Below are positions 18,759 to 28,253 of a stretch of 64,000 bases of DNA, piece by piece. The translations under genes and the position numbers were made by a program. Source of the DNA: Reichenbachiella carrageenanivorans (GTDB taxonomy: Bacteria; Bacteroidota; Bacteroidia; Cytophagales; Cyclobacteriaceae); contig NZ_CP106735.1 in NCBI RefSeq assembly GCF_025639805.1, positions 310,001-374,000 of the forward strand. The letters run 5' to 3'. Under the pieces are notes generated by a model. That model searched no databases and was not told the DNA's origin. It was given only the letters and a program-made list of their open reading frames with translations. Every line of letters begins with the position of its first letter. Position 1 is the first letter of the stretch.

Positions 18759-19520
18759 ATGTACATCAACTTATCAGGATTGAATATACTAGTGACCGGT
18801 GCCAGCAAAGGAATCGGCAAATCGATTGCATCCAAGCTTGCCGAAGCTGGAGCCACAGTAGCCGTACACTACAACAAAAACATGAGGGAAGCAGAAAATC
18901 TCGCACACGTGCTAGGCAACGAATCCCGAGCTTTTCAAGCCGATCTTTCTAAAAAAGACGAAGCGGCCAATCTATTTGATCGTGTGATCCTAGAAATGGG
19001 AAGCATAGAAATCCTAGTAAACAATGCTGGAATAGCCAAAGCAGCTGACATAGGAAGCAAAGAGGCTGATTGGATCAAAGCATGGAATGAAACCATGCAA
19101 GTCAATTTGAATTCGGCTGGAATTCTTTGTAAAAAAGTAATCGAACACTTCCTAAAAAGAAATAGCGCAGGGCGCATCATCAACATTACCTCTAGAGCAG
19201 CCTATCGCGGCGACACTGCGGAGTACATGGCCTATGCCGCCTCAAAGGCCGGACTCGTATCCCTAACCCAAACCATAGCGAGAGCATATGGAAAAAATGG
19301 TATTAAAGCCTTCAACATAGCTCCTGGATTTGTGAGGACTGACATGGCCAAAGAAGCCATGGAAAAGTACGGAACAGACCATGCGACTGCTGACATTTCG
19401 CTAGAGCGAATGACCGAACCAAAAGACATCGCCCCTATGGTCACCTTTTTGGCAAGTGGCATGGCTGACCATGCCACAGGCAGTACCATAGACATGAATG
19501 CAGCCAGCTACATCCATTAA
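18759..19520 (+). CDS. Short-chain dehydrogenase/reductase (FabG-like)
   Basis: 253 residues, classical SDR. The cofactor motif TGASKGIGKSIA is at about residue 13, followed by NNAGIAK at about 89, ITSRAAYRG with the catalytic Ser, and YAASKAG with the Tyr and Lys. The C-terminal NIAPGFVRTDMA and ASGMADHATGSTIDMN follow the usual pattern. It is probably an NAD(P)H-dependent oxidoreductase of a 3-oxoacyl or sugar/alcohol substrate; the substrate is unknown. It precedes pruA by about 250 bases and seems to be a separate transcription unit. Confidence 0.9.
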   Translation: MYINLSGLNILVTGASKGIGKSIASKLAEAGATVAVHYNKNMREAENLAHVLGNESRAFQADLSKKDEAANLFDRVILEMGSIEILVNNAGIAKAADIGSKEADWIKAWNETMQVNLNSAGILCKKVIEHFLKRNSAGRIINITSRAAYRGDTAEYMAYAASKAGLVSLTQTIARAYGKNGIKAFNIAPGFVRTDMAKEAMEKYGTDHATADISLERMTEPKDIAPMVTFLASGMADHATGSTIDMNAASYIH

Positions 19521-19726
19521 TCTGGCCCAATTACCACAAATAAGAATAAGAGAAACAAGAGCATAAAAACATAAAAAAGCAAATCTGTTCTGAAGTATGT
19601 TCGATACTTCATATAAAATTCTTTTAACTTATTCATTCTGCAATGTTTTAACCCAACTTCCTCAATACCTGAGTTTTCGGCTAAAATAATATGTATTTAT
19701 CCAACACCCATTATAAGGGTCTTTCT

Positions 19727-19734
19727 TACCTTTG
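19727..19734 (+). promoter_or_regulatory. Candidate -7 promoter element of pruA
   Basis: TACCTTTG fits TAnnTTTG and lies 35 bases before the pruA ATG. No TTTG is found at the expected 19-base spacing upstream, so the call rests on one element only. Confidence 0.4.
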
Positions 19735-19768
19735 TGAAAAATGATTTAACATTAAAAAAAACAACAAT

Positions 19769-21400
19769 ATGCCCAAAGGAATATACGCTGTACCTGTTCC
19801 TGAAAACGAACCGGTACTTTCATACGCCCCAGGAAGCCCAGAAAAAGCCGAACTGAAAGCCGAACTAAAGGCCATGAGAGGCAAAAAAATAGATGTGCCT
19901 ATGTATATCGGGAGTGAATTAGTCACTACTGAAAACAAAAAAAGAATGGCTCCCCCACATGATCACAAGCACACCTTGGGTCACTTCAACTATGGAGATG
20001 CCTCTCATGTAGAGCAAGCGATCAACGCAGCCATGGGTGCCAAACAAGCATGGGCTGAACTGTCGTGGGAGCACCGGGCAAGTATCTTTTTGAAAGCCGC
20101 CGACTTAGTCGCTGGCCCATATCGCGCCAAAATCAACGCTTCGACCATGCTGGCTCAATCCAAAAATCCGTTTCAAGCGGAAATCGATGCTGCATGTGAA
20201 TATATCGACTTTCTGAAGTTCAATGTAGACTTTATGACGCAGATCTATGCCGAACAGCCAGAGTCTGCACCAGGCATGTGGAACCGACTAGAACACCGAC
20301 CACTAGAAGGCTTTGTATTTGCACTTACACCGTTCAATTTTACCTCGATCGCTGGCAACTTGCCCGCAGCACCTGCTATGATGGGCAACACCGTCGTGTG
20401 GAAACCAGCCGAATCACAAGTATATTCCGCACAGATTTTAATGGAAATTTTCAGAGAAGCTGGCGTACCTGATGGTGTCATCAACATGGTCTATGTAGAT
20501 GGACCTGTAGCTGGAGAAGTCGTATTTAATCATAAAGACTTTGGTGGGCTGCACTTTACTGGCAGCACAGGTGTATTCCAACACCTGTGGAAAACCATTG
20601 GTGAAAACATAAGCAAATACAAGTCGTACCCAAGGATCGTTGGAGAGACAGGCGGCAAAGATTTTATCATTGCGCACAAATCAGCTGACGCTAAAGCATT
20701 GGCCACAGCCATCACCAGAGGTGCTTTCGAATTTCAGGGACAAAAATGTAGTGCAGCATCAAGAGCCTATATCCCTGACAACATCTGGAAAGAGGTCAAA
20801 GATTATATCATAGAAGATCACAAGAGCATCAAAATGGGCTCTCCAGAAGATTTCACCAATTTCTTTAATGCAGTAATCGACGAAAAGGCTTTCGATAAAA
20901 TTTCGAAATACATAGACGCTGCGAAGGAAAGCAACATGGCAGAAATCATAGCGGGTGGAAATTATGATAAATCGGAAGGATACTTTATCCAACCGACAAT
21001 CATCGTGGCTAAAGACCCTATGTTTACAACCATGTGCGAAGAAATATTCGGGCCTGTGATCACAATCTATGTGTACCAAGCTGAGCGATTCGAAGAAGCA
21101 TTGGAGCTAGTAGACAGCACCTCTCCTTATGCATTGACTGGAGCTATCTTCTCTCAAGACAGGTATGCGATCGAACTAGCGACTAAGAAACTAGTGAACG
21201 CAGCGGGTAATTTCTACATCAATGACAAGCCAACAGGTGCAGTAGTAGGGCAGCAGCCTTTCGGTGGATCAAGAGCATCTGGCACCAACGATAAAGCAGG
21301 TTCAATGCTCAATCTGCTGAGATGGGTATCACCAAGAACGATCAAGGAAACATTCAACCCTCCGAAGGATTACAGATATCCTTTTATGGAAGAAAAATAA
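19769..21400 (+). CDS. pruA: 1-pyrroline-5-carboxylate (L-glutamate gamma-semialdehyde) dehydrogenase
   Basis: 543 residues, the full length of the stand-alone P5C dehydrogenase (aldehyde dehydrogenase superfamily). Motifs: FALTPFNFTSIAGNLPAAPAM, the Gly-rich loop FTGSTGVF, the general base in RIVGETGGKDF, and the catalytic Cys in FQGQKCSAASRAYIP (about residue 327). It oxidises glutamate semialdehyde to glutamate in proline and ornithine catabolism, so it can receive products of the arginine genes upstream. An intrinsic terminator follows at 21423-21450. Confidence 0.96.
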   Translation: MPKGIYAVPVPENEPVLSYAPGSPEKAELKAELKAMRGKKIDVPMYIGSELVTTENKKRMAPPHDHKHTLGHFNYGDASHVEQAINAAMGAKQAWAELSWEHRASIFLKAADLVAGPYRAKINASTMLAQSKNPFQAEIDAACEYIDFLKFNVDFMTQIYAEQPESAPGMWNRLEHRPLEGFVFALTPFNFTSIAGNLPAAPAMMGNTVVWKPAESQVYSAQILMEIFREAGVPDGVINMVYVDGPVAGEVVFNHKDFGGLHFTGSTGVFQHLWKTIGENISKYKSYPRIVGETGGKDFIIAHKSADAKALATAITRGAFEFQGQKCSAASRAYIPDNIWKEVKDYIIEDHKSIKMGSPEDFTNFFNAVIDEKAFDKISKYIDAAKESNMAEIIAGGNYDKSEGYFIQPTIIVAKDPMFTTMCEEIFGPVITIYVYQAERFEEALELVDSTSPYALTGAIFSQDRYAIELATKKLVNAAGNFYINDKPTGAVVGQQPFGGSRASGTNDKAGSMLNLLRWVSPRTIKETFNPPKDYRYPFMEEK

Positions 21401-21422
21401 GGTTTCTGAAAACAAATAGGAT

Positions 21423-21457
21423 AGACTGTACCTTTGATCAGGTACGGTCTTTTTTTA
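21423..21457 (+). terminator. Terminator of pruA (bidirectional with rdgB operon end)
   Basis: Arms AGACTGTACCT (21423-21433) and AGGTACGGTCT (21440-21450) with one G-T type mismatch and a 6-base loop. Seven T residues follow on the plus strand. It lies in the gap between two convergent genes. Confidence 0.88.
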
Positions 21458-22030
21458 TGTGCGATTTTTAAGGAATTTCTCCAGTTTGGCTACTGCTCTT
21501 CCTCTATGAGAAATAGCATTTTTATCTGCAGCAGACATTTCTGCAAATGTCTTGTCATATCCTTCAGGTATAAATATAGGATCGTATCCAAAACCCTCCT
21601 GGCCTCGAAGCTCTGTTATAATACGCCCATTTACTATACCTTCAAATTGGTGAGTTTCCCCCTCAAGGATCAAGGTAATGACTGTTCTGAATCGTGCAGA
21701 TCTATCCGAATGCCCTGCTAGGTTTTTCAACAACAACTCCATATTGGCTCCGTTGTCACGTCCCTCTCCTGCATAGCGAGCAGAATACACCCCTGGTGCG
21801 CCTCCTAAGGCCTCTACCTCTAACCCTGTATCGTCAGCAAAACAAGAAATTTGATATTGACTAGTTACAAAGTCTGCCTTGATTTTAGAATTTTCGTCGA
21901 GTGTAGTTCCCGTCTCTGGAATCTCCTCTACGCATCCAATATCCGTCAATCCAATGATTTCGAAATCAGTCAAAATTTGATTAATCTCCTTGAGCTTATT
22001 CTGATTATGAGTAGCAAAACAAATTTTCAC
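21455..22030 (-). CDS. rdgB: XTP/dITP diphosphatase (HAM1/RdgB)
   Basis: 191 residues. Diagnostic sequences: MKICFATHNQNKLKEINQIL at the N-terminus, SCFADDTGLEVEALGGAPGVYSARYAGE in order, then EGFGYDPIFIPEGYDKTFAEM and ISHRGRAV near the end. It removes non-canonical purine nucleotides from the pool. It is the last gene of the nrnA/FKBP operon, 11 bases after the FKBP-like lipoprotein gene. Confidence 0.96.
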   Translation of the reverse strand: MKICFATHNQNKLKEINQILTDFEIIGLTDIGCVEEIPETGTTLDENSKIKADFVTSQYQISCFADDTGLEVEALGGAPGVYSARYAGEGRDNGANMELLLKNLAGHSDRSARFRTVITLILEGETHQFEGIVNGRIITELRGQEGFGYDPIFIPEGYDKTFAEMSAADKNAISHRGRAVAKLEKFLKNRT

Positions 22031-22041
22031 AACTATGTGGG

Positions 22042-22821
22042 CTATGGGCGGAGATTGACTAAAGTCACATCAAATATGACCACACTATTAGCAGGTACAG
22101 CACCGCTACCAGCAGACCCAAAGGCAAACTGAGAAGGGCTCATGATCAATACATTTGAATTGAGCATCATATCGGACTGAGCGTCTTTAAGTGCCCACCT
22201 CAGGCCAAATGGCCAACTAAAATTAAGCCCTGTTCCGTTCTCTGAAAAGTTAACCGTTTGAGGTGCGTACAGTGTGTTTTCTTGATATAAAGTATAGTCT
22301 AGTGGCTCTTTAGTGTTTGACAAATTGATCAGTGTAGTTTCTATCGCCATGTCCTTATTTACTACAGTATCTTGAGGCACAGACCCAATGTAAAGCGTAT
22401 CGCTATTAAACGACTGAGCAGTACCGCTACCCGCTTCTGCATTCCATCTTTCTACCCAAGCCAAACTATCTTCTTCGATAGCTACAGCAGAGTTAGAAGT
22501 ACTGTAGATTTGATTGTCGTCAAATTTATATACCATGTGCAATGACATGATGTCGTTAAGTTCTGGTATTCTAGTGACTGACGCAGGGTTGGTAAGGACG
22601 TATTTGATGCCATATCCAGCATCTACCACCTGACTTTCGTCAATATTATTATCTTCTATATATTGTGCAATCACAATACTGTCCGTAATGGCTTGTGCCA
22701 ATGAATCGGCTTTATATTCATCGTATGCAGATGTATCTTCTACGGGGGTCTCACAAGAAACCATTATCAGCATAGCCACAGCCACGCCCCCAAGAAATAC
22801 CGTATTCATTCTCCTCATCAT
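22042..22821 (-). CDS. Lipoprotein with degenerate FKBP-like C-terminus
   Basis: 259 residues with a lipoprotein signal ending in the lipobox region LIMVSC. The C-terminus keeps the FKBP tail pattern (SPSQFAFGSAGSGAVPANSVVIFDV, matching the intact neighbour), but the central FKBP core with the YDR and GWDEG stretches is missing or heavily changed. It is probably a periplasm-facing, membrane-anchored protein that has lost prolyl isomerase activity. Second last of six genes; 2 bases separate it from the upstream FKBP gene. Confidence 0.7.
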   Translation of the reverse strand: MMRRMNTVFLGGVAVAMLIMVSCETPVEDTSAYDEYKADSLAQAITDSIVIAQYIEDNNIDESQVVDAGYGIKYVLTNPASVTRIPELNDIMSLHMVYKFDDNQIYSTSNSAVAIEEDSLAWVERWNAEAGSGTAQSFNSDTLYIGSVPQDTVVNKDMAIETTLINLSNTKEPLDYTLYQENTLYAPQTVNFSENGTGLNFSWPFGLRWALKDAQSDMMLNSNVLIMSPSQFAFGSAGSGAVPANSVVIFDVTLVNLRP

Positions 22822-22823
22822 TC

Positions 22824-23318
22824 CTATTTTTTATCAAAATCTACCAGCTTCACATTAAATTTCAAATCTTCATTTGAGCTAATGGAACCTCCTCCGTCTT
22901 TTCCATACCCCAAATATGATGGGATAAAAAATGTAGCCTTACCACCTTTTTTCAACAGGGCAATTCCTTCGTCCCAGCCTTGAATCACTTGCCCCTCTCC
23001 AAGAGTAAAGCTAAGCGGATATCCTCGGTCGTATGAAGAATCAAATTTACCATCATTTAGATGGTACCCTGTATAATGCACACTCACTACGTCTCCTTTT
23101 TCTGGAGTATCTCCTGTTCCTTCTTCCTCGATATAATAGACCAAACCTGAATTTGTTGTCTTATAGCCTGGGTATTCATCCCCATACAATTCAAGGTATT
23201 CCTCCATACTGATATATGGAGAAGGGTCTCCATTATCATCTTTACATCCCACAAGTACCCATGCACTCAATACGAGCAATCTGAATATTCCACCCAACAT
23301 TTGTAATACCTCTTTCAT
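22824..23318 (-). CDS. FKBP-type peptidyl-prolyl isomerase lipoprotein
   Basis: 164 residues. The lipoprotein signal has its cysteine in VLVGC. A single FKBP domain covers the C-terminal 100 residues: VSVHYTGYHLNDGKFDSSYDRG, GQVIQGWDEGIALLKKGGKA and IPSYLGYG each appear in order. It should help fold exported or lipid-anchored proteins in the periplasm. It closely resembles the next gene upstream, so the pair arose by tandem duplication. Confidence 0.88.
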   Translation of the reverse strand: MKEVLQMLGGIFRLLVLSAWVLVGCKDDNGDPSPYISMEEYLELYGDEYPGYKTTNSGLVYYIEEEGTGDTPEKGDVVSVHYTGYHLNDGKFDSSYDRGYPLSFTLGEGQVIQGWDEGIALLKKGGKATFFIPSYLGYGKDGGGSISSNEDLKFNVKLVDFDKK

Positions 23319-23324
23319 AATCTT

Positions 23325-23819
23325 TTAATCTATCCCTATTAAATGAATATCGAATTTTAAGTCTTCCAGAGGTCCTATTGTACCATAGCCATATACACCA
23401 TAAGCCAACTGATAGGGAATATAAAGTGTCCCTTTTCCTCCTTTTTTGAATAGCGCAATTCCTTCGTCCCAGCCTGGGATCACTTGGCCTTCACCTAAAA
23501 GAAAGGAAAAAGCTTCATTTCTATCATAAGACGAATCGAATTTGGCATCATCCTCTAGATGATACCCCGTATAGTGAACGGTAACGGTTTGGCTTTTGGT
23601 AGGAAAATCACCAGTTCCAGGATCATTTATAACATAAACAATCCCAGAACTGGTAGTTTTATAATCAGTAATCTTATTTGTCTCCAAATATTTTGCGATC
23701 GTTACCCGGGTAGAGTCTAGTGCTACAAGGTCATATTCAGAACCTATTTCTGGTTCATTGTCACACGAAGCAAAAGCCAACCCAATATAGATCAGGCATA
23801 TAATTACCGATAGTTTCAT
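23325..23819 (-). CDS. FKBP-type peptidyl-prolyl isomerase lipoprotein
   Basis: 164 residues. The lipoprotein signal has its Cys in GLAFASC. One FKBP domain carries VTVHYTGYHL, FDSSYDRNEAFSF, PGWDEGIALFKKGGKG and IPYQLAYG. It is the paralogue of its downstream neighbour, sharing the same length and layout, and is separated from it by 6 bases. Confidence 0.88.
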   Translation of the reverse strand: MKLSVIICLIYIGLAFASCDNEPEIGSEYDLVALDSTRVTIAKYLETNKITDYKTTSSGIVYVINDPGTGDFPTKSQTVTVHYTGYHLEDDAKFDSSYDRNEAFSFLLGEGQVIPGWDEGIALFKKGGKGTLYIPYQLAYGVYGYGTIGPLEDLKFDIHLIGID

Positions 23820-23827
23820 TCTGTTTT

Positions 23828-24745
23828 TTACTGAAAATCAACCAATTCTACATCAAACTTGAGAATAGAATTAGCAGGAATGCTACCTGCCGCTCTCTCT
23901 CCATAAGCTAATGTACTTGGGATGTAAAGCGTTGCCTTAGCTCCTTTGTTTAACAAAGCGATACCTTCATCCCAACCCATGATTACTCTTCCTTGTCCTA
24001 AGACAAATCCAAATGGAGAACCTCTGTCGTACGACGAATCAAACTTAGTGCCATCTAGTAGTGTACCATTATAATGTACAGACACTTGATTACCAGCTTG
24101 TGCATTTTCTCCTTCTCCTTCTTCAGTGATCACATATCTCAACCCAGATTCAGTAGTCTGTGCAGTGATTCCATTATCAGCCAAATACTGATCGATGATT
24201 TCACCATCCTTTTTAATTACTTCGGCTGCATCTTCAATCATTTTAGCTTGTGCTGCTACTCTTTCTTCTTGGGCTTTAGCCTGAGCTTTTTCGTATTCTT
24301 CTTTTTGGAAGGCTTGAAATTCTTCAGTAGTCATCATAGAAACGATCTTAGCATAAAAAGTCACATTGCTAGCCGTATCCAAACTATCTGGCACAGCAGT
24401 TTTGAAAGTATTTTCATACAAATCCTTAGCTGACACTTCAAAAGTAGCACTGTCTCCTACTTTCATGATCTCCAATGCTTCATACATGGTACCACTCGTA
24501 GCCCACACTTCTTTGATGTATTGGATTGGCACAGGCCCACCAGCTTTAGCAGAACTCCACTGTTCGTTGCCCTTATCGTTTAGGTATTTCATGTTCAGTT
24601 GCAGAATGGTACTATCCTTGAGTTCAGGGCCGTCACCTTTTTCTACAATGTTTACTATGATACCCGATTTTGTAGTTCTGTTTTCACTGCATGCAATGCT
24701 AAGAACTGAAATAGCCAATACGGCTAATAGCGCGTTATACTTCAT
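23828..24745 (-). CDS. GldI-like FKBP peptidyl-prolyl isomerase lipoprotein
   Basis: 305 residues. Lipobox Cys in SIACSEN. There is an N-terminal domain, a glutamate/alanine-rich helix (about 150-190, EEYEKAQAKAQEERVAAQAK) and a C-terminal FKBP domain (VSVHYNGTLLDGTKFDSSYDRG, GWDEGIALLNKGAKATLYIPS). The architecture and the position after a DHH phosphoesterase gene resemble the gliding-associated PPIase GldI locus of Flavobacteriia. Gliding itself cannot be inferred from this gene alone. It overlaps nrnA by 11 bases. Confidence 0.82.
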   Translation of the reverse strand: MKYNALLAVLAISVLSIACSENRTTKSGIIVNIVEKGDGPELKDSTILQLNMKYLNDKGNEQWSSAKAGGPVPIQYIKEVWATSGTMYEALEIMKVGDSATFEVSAKDLYENTFKTAVPDSLDTASNVTFYAKIVSMMTTEEFQAFQKEEYEKAQAKAQEERVAAQAKMIEDAAEVIKKDGEIIDQYLADNGITAQTTESGLRYVITEEGEGENAQAGNQVSVHYNGTLLDGTKFDSSYDRGSPFGFVLGQGRVIMGWDEGIALLNKGAKATLYIPSTLAYGERAAGSIPANSILKFDVELVDFQ

Positions 24746-25748
24746 AATTTAATTCCTTGGTCTGTTTTAATACTAAATCTCTAAATAGGTTGATGGTGTC
24801 TTCCAGACTATCTGTAGTGGCACCGCCAGCAGCGTTTTTGTGTCCGCCGCCATTAAAATACTTTCTTGCTAACTCATTCACAGGAATGTCTCCAAATGAA
24901 CGAAATGAAATTTTCACTTGATCTTCATACTCAATAAAAATGGCCGATACATGAATATCTTCTACTGCCAAACCATAATTCACCAAACCTTCGGCATCTC
25001 CTGTTTGATATTTGAATCTCTCCTTATCGGCTAAGGTGAGGTAAAAATAGGCTACGTGGCTGCCTTCTATGATTTCCAACCGTTCATTCAAAACAAAGCC
25101 AAGCAGCCTCATTCTATCCAGCGAGTTGTCATCATATACTTTGTGGCTTACCTTAGCCACATCAGCACCTAACTCCATTAGACTAGCTACTATATTGTGT
25201 ACATGAGGTGTAGTGCAGGGCAGCTTAAAATTACCTGTATCTGTCATCAGCCCAGCATACAAAGCTTCCGCCATGCCTTTGGTAAGCTTTTCAGCATCTC
25301 CCATCATCTCTATCAGGTCATATACTAGTTCGGCAGTAGCTGCGGCTTCCGTACTCCACAACACATACTTAGCAAATGTCTCTGGATTTAAATGGTGATC
25401 GATCAATACCTTTTCAGCGTCGGAGTCTGCTACAAGCTTACCTAAGTTTCCAATTCGCTTGAGGCTAGAGAAATCCAGACAAAATATTAGGTCTGCATTT
25501 TCCACTAGGTATTCGGCCTTTTCTTCATTTCCCTCAAAAATGAGCACATCATCATTACCTTCCATCCAGTTCAAAAACTTAGGATAGTCCGTAGGGGTAA
25601 TGACACAAACCTGATGGCCTTGTTTCAATAAATACCCCGCAAGTCCCAGAGAAGACCCTAATGCATCTGCATCAGGCTTGATGTGGGTGGTGATCACAAT
25701 TCGCTTTGGAAGCTCCAATAACGCTTTAAATGCTGCTAAGTTTTGCAT
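24735..25748 (-). CDS. DHH-family bifunctional oligoribonuclease/PAP phosphatase NrnA-like
   Basis: 337 residues from the ATG at 25748 (MQNLAAFKALLELPKRIVITTH). An ATG 24 bases earlier is possible, but the family normally begins here. Motif I is THIKPDADALGSSLGLA, then FCLDFSSLKRIG, the DHH motif VLIDHHLNPE, and the DHHA1 GGGHKNAAGG near the C-terminus. It degrades short RNA and/or adenosine bisphosphate. First gene of a six-gene minus operon, divergent from ndk. Confidence 0.93.
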   Translation of the reverse strand: MQNLAAFKALLELPKRIVITTHIKPDADALGSSLGLAGYLLKQGHQVCVITPTDYPKFLNWMEGNDDVLIFEGNEEKAEYLVENADLIFCLDFSSLKRIGNLGKLVADSDAEKVLIDHHLNPETFAKYVLWSTEAAATAELVYDLIEMMGDAEKLTKGMAEALYAGLMTDTGNFKLPCTTPHVHNIVASLMELGADVAKVSHKVYDDNSLDRMRLLGFVLNERLEIIEGSHVAYFYLTLADKERFKYQTGDAEGLVNYGLAVEDIHVSAIFIEYEDQVKISFRSFGDIPVNELARKYFNGGGHKNAAGGATTDSLEDTINLFRDLVLKQTKELNYEV

Positions 25749-25840
25749 CGATGATGTAAAAAGAAGTTGCAAAAGTGGTGAAATTTATTCGAAATGCAAA
25801 AGCGCTGAGAAACTACAGATTATGATTCACAATGAATTCT

Positions 25841-25870
25841 TTTGATCGTCGAATATTAGCCCTAATTTTG
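25841..25870 (+). promoter_or_regulatory. Promoter of ndk
   Basis: TTTG (25841-25844), an 18-base spacer and TAATTTTG (25863-25870) match the Bacteroidota sigma consensus TTTG-N19-TAnnTTTG within one base of spacing. The ndk ATG is 31 bases beyond. Confidence 0.8.
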
Positions 25871-25901
25871 CGGGATTTTCAGAACAAATAAGACTTAGAT
25901 A

Positions 25902-26324
25902 ATGGCTAATAACAGAACATTTACCATGATCAAACCAGATGCCTTCAAAGACGGTCATACTGGAGCGATTACAAAAATGATAGAAGATGCAGGCTTCTCA
26001 ATCAAAGCAATGAAGTTGACACAACTGACCTCTGAGACTGCTGGGGAATTTTATGCAGTACACCGCGAGCGGCCTTTCTACAATGATCTATGTGCATACA
26101 TGTCTTCGGGACCTATCGTAGCCATGATTCTCGAAAAAGACAATGCCGTAGAAGATTTTAGAAAATTGATCGGAGCAACTAACCCTGCAGATGCAGCCGA
26201 AGGAACGATTAGAAAAATATTTGCTAGGTCTTTAGAGTCCAACGCCGTACACGGTTCTGACTCAGACGAAAATGCCGCCATCGAAGGCTCATTTTACTTC
26301 TCTGATTTAGAAAAAATCAAGTAG
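25902..26324 (+). CDS. ndk: Nucleoside diphosphate kinase
   Basis: 140 residues, the usual Ndk length. It starts [20 protein letters not shown]; the active-site His lies in [15 protein letters not shown] near residue 119. It equalises nucleoside triphosphate pools. It stands alone with its own promoter and a terminator at 26352-26393, divergent from the nrnA operon. Confidence 0.97.
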   Translation: MANNRTFTMIKPDAFKDGHTGAITKMIEDAGFSIKAMKLTQLTSETAGEFYAVHRERPFYNDLCAYMSSGPIVAMILEKDNAVEDFRKLIGATNPADAAEGTIRKIFARSLESNAVHGSDSDENAAIEGSFYFSDLEKIK

Positions 26325-26351
26325 TCAATAAAAAACTACTACACCATTGGG

Positions 26352-26400
26352 GAGGCTGTTTTACCACATCAATCAAGCTGGTGAAACAGCCTCTTTCTAT
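26352..26400. terminator. Bidirectional terminator between ndk and the scpA operon
   Basis: GAGGCTGTTT (26352-26361) pairs with AAACAGCCTC (26384-26393), and the stem can extend by ACCA/TGGT across a bulge. A T-rich tail follows on the plus strand. It lies exactly between convergent stops. Confidence 0.88.
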
Positions 26401-27443
26401 TTTTTGAAAAATTTGCTACGTACCCAGCGTGGCAAAAAGATGGCACCCAAAAGCAGGTAAGGGTAGTAAGACATAAGCCTCCAGAAGATACTAGACACAA
26501 AAGTATAACTCCCTAGATACTCGTTGAAAAACTGATTGAAGAAGAACTCTGCTGTGCCCGAGCTCCCTGGTGTAGGAGAAATGAGCATCACGATCCACAT
26601 GATAATCTGACGGCTAAAAATAACCATATGCTCTGGTACTGTAATCTCCGCATAGGCAGACACCAGACTATTAAGCATGAGGTACCGAGCCGTCCAAATG
26701 AATACTGTAGCCAGACAGATTTTCACCCAATAGCTGGCCATTTTCCCTTTGATTTCGCTAGAAGCGATCATGATTTCATCGCCATACTGATTGGCTTTTA
26801 CCCTCCATTTCCTTAGAAACTTAAGCGCAGTTACTTTCAGCAAAAACCACTTGAATGCTCTAGGTTTCACAAACAGACCATACGACATCACCAAAGTATA
26901 AGTAGCGATTAAGCTATAGCTTAAAAAGAAAAAGAACTGGAGACTACCTCCAATCTGCACATCAAAGGTATGGATAGATGGGAAAATCACTCCTTGTGTC
27001 AATAGCATCACCACAGGTGCCGCCACTACAAAAAATAAATTATCCAATATAGCTGTCAGCATCACATAGGCCAGTGATTTACCAAAATTAATCCCTTCGT
27101 AAGTCAGAATAAAAACAGCTACTGCAGTACCTCCCACCACCGATGGAGTAACTGCTGAGGCAAACTCCCATAGGATAATCACCACGATACTGCTCTTCCA
27201 TGTCAGCTCCTGATTAGTCAGGGTACGAATGCGGTAAGCATAACCTGCATCTCGCGCCAACAGCACTAAAAAGGCCACAAACACTGACGACCACTTCGCA
27301 TCGAAGATCAAACTCAGGTTGTCCGCTGTAATATTATCATCGAAATAAAACAACAGGAATACGATTCCCAACCCAAATAAAATGGGCACCCATACATTGT
27401 TAGGATTTAGAACTTTGAAGGCACTCTTCTTACTGATATCCAT
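26397..27443 (-). CDS. Lysylphosphatidylglycerol synthase transmembrane-domain (UPF0104/AglD-like) protein
   Basis: 348 residues starting at the ATG at 27443 (MDISKKSAFKVLNP). That ATG shares its A with the scpA stop (TGATG), so translation is coupled; a longer start inside scpA is unlikely. About eight hydrophobic helices are present, with family blocks EFASAVTPSVVGGTAVAVFIL and SPTPGSSGTAEFFF. Relatives are flippase-like or sit beside glycosyltransferases. The true substrate is unknown. Confidence 0.8.
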   Translation of the reverse strand: MDISKKSAFKVLNPNNVWVPILFGLGIVFLLFYFDDNITADNLSLIFDAKWSSVFVAFLVLLARDAGYAYRIRTLTNQELTWKSSIVVIILWEFASAVTPSVVGGTAVAVFILTYEGINFGKSLAYVMLTAILDNLFFVVAAPVVMLLTQGVIFPSIHTFDVQIGGSLQFFFFLSYSLIATYTLVMSYGLFVKPRAFKWFLLKVTALKFLRKWRVKANQYGDEIMIASSEIKGKMASYWVKICLATVFIWTARYLMLNSLVSAYAEITVPEHMVIFSRQIIMWIVMLISPTPGSSGTAEFFFNQFFNEYLGSYTFVSSIFWRLMSYYPYLLLGAIFLPRWVRSKFFKK

Positions 27444-28198
27444 CAATCGGCCGCTACGGTCTCCGTTTTTTCTATCCAAAAATTATTGAACCCCTCGCCT
27501 ATTGTGATCTGAACCAATTGCATTTGCAGCAATTCTAGAATGGCGAGGAAATTGAAAATCACAGCGATTTTTTCAGGCTTTTGTGCCATCACCTCCGTGA
27601 ATGCCATCCTTGGGCTGCTTTCCAAAGTGGCTAATATATGCTCCTTCTGACCTGATATGGTATAAGGATACTGAACTACCTTATGCTCCACCTTGTTTTG
27701 CTCCGACTCATATCGGTGCAATACCTTTTGGTAAACCTTCAAGATTTTGAACAAGTCTAAGTTCTGAAGTTCGGCTTCCACATTGCTCACCTCCGACAAG
27801 GCTCGAATTTCTTTAGCTAGGTTACCTCTTTTTTCTCGATCTAGCCGATTAGACTCTAACGCTACTAGTTCAGCAATCACTGACTTGTATCGCTTGTATT
27901 CAAGCAAGTGACGTACTAATTCTTCTCTTGGGTCTATCTCATTACCCTCCTCATCCAGTACTGGACGTGGGAGCAACAGCTTCGCCTTGATCCGCATGAG
28001 CGTAGAGGCTACAAGGATAAATTCGCTAGCCACTTCCACATTCATCTTTTCGAGATGCTTGATATAATCGAGAAAGTCGTTGGTGATTTTAGAAATCGGA
28101 ATGTCATAGATATCCAGTTCGTCTCTTTGTATAAAAAAGAGCAACAGGTCGAATGGACCTTCGAACAACGGTAGCTTGACTTCAAATTTCAACAGCAA
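27443..28198 (-). CDS. scpA: Segregation and condensation protein A
   Basis: 251 residues. It starts FEVKLPLFEGPFDLLLFFIQRDELDIYDIPISKIT, the kleisin N-terminal signature, and ends in a winged-helix region (VIFNFLAILELLQMQLVQIT). It is the kleisin of the SMC complex that compacts and segregates the chromosome. No scpB is seen in the window. It is coupled to the downstream membrane protein by TGATG. Confidence 0.95.
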   Translation of the reverse strand: MLLKFEVKLPLFEGPFDLLLFFIQRDELDIYDIPISKITNDFLDYIKHLEKMNVEVASEFILVASTLMRIKAKLLLPRPVLDEEGNEIDPREELVRHLLEYKRYKSVIAELVALESNRLDREKRGNLAKEIRALSEVSNVEAELQNLDLFKILKVYQKVLHRYESEQNKVEHKVVQYPYTISGQKEHILATLESSPRMAFTEVMAQKPEKIAVIFNFLAILELLQMQLVQITIGEGFNNFWIEKTETVAAD

Positions 28199-28253
28199 TA
28201 CATTTAGTCAGTTTCAAAGGTATCATGATTACTTGATTTGAAAAAACTTGTGC

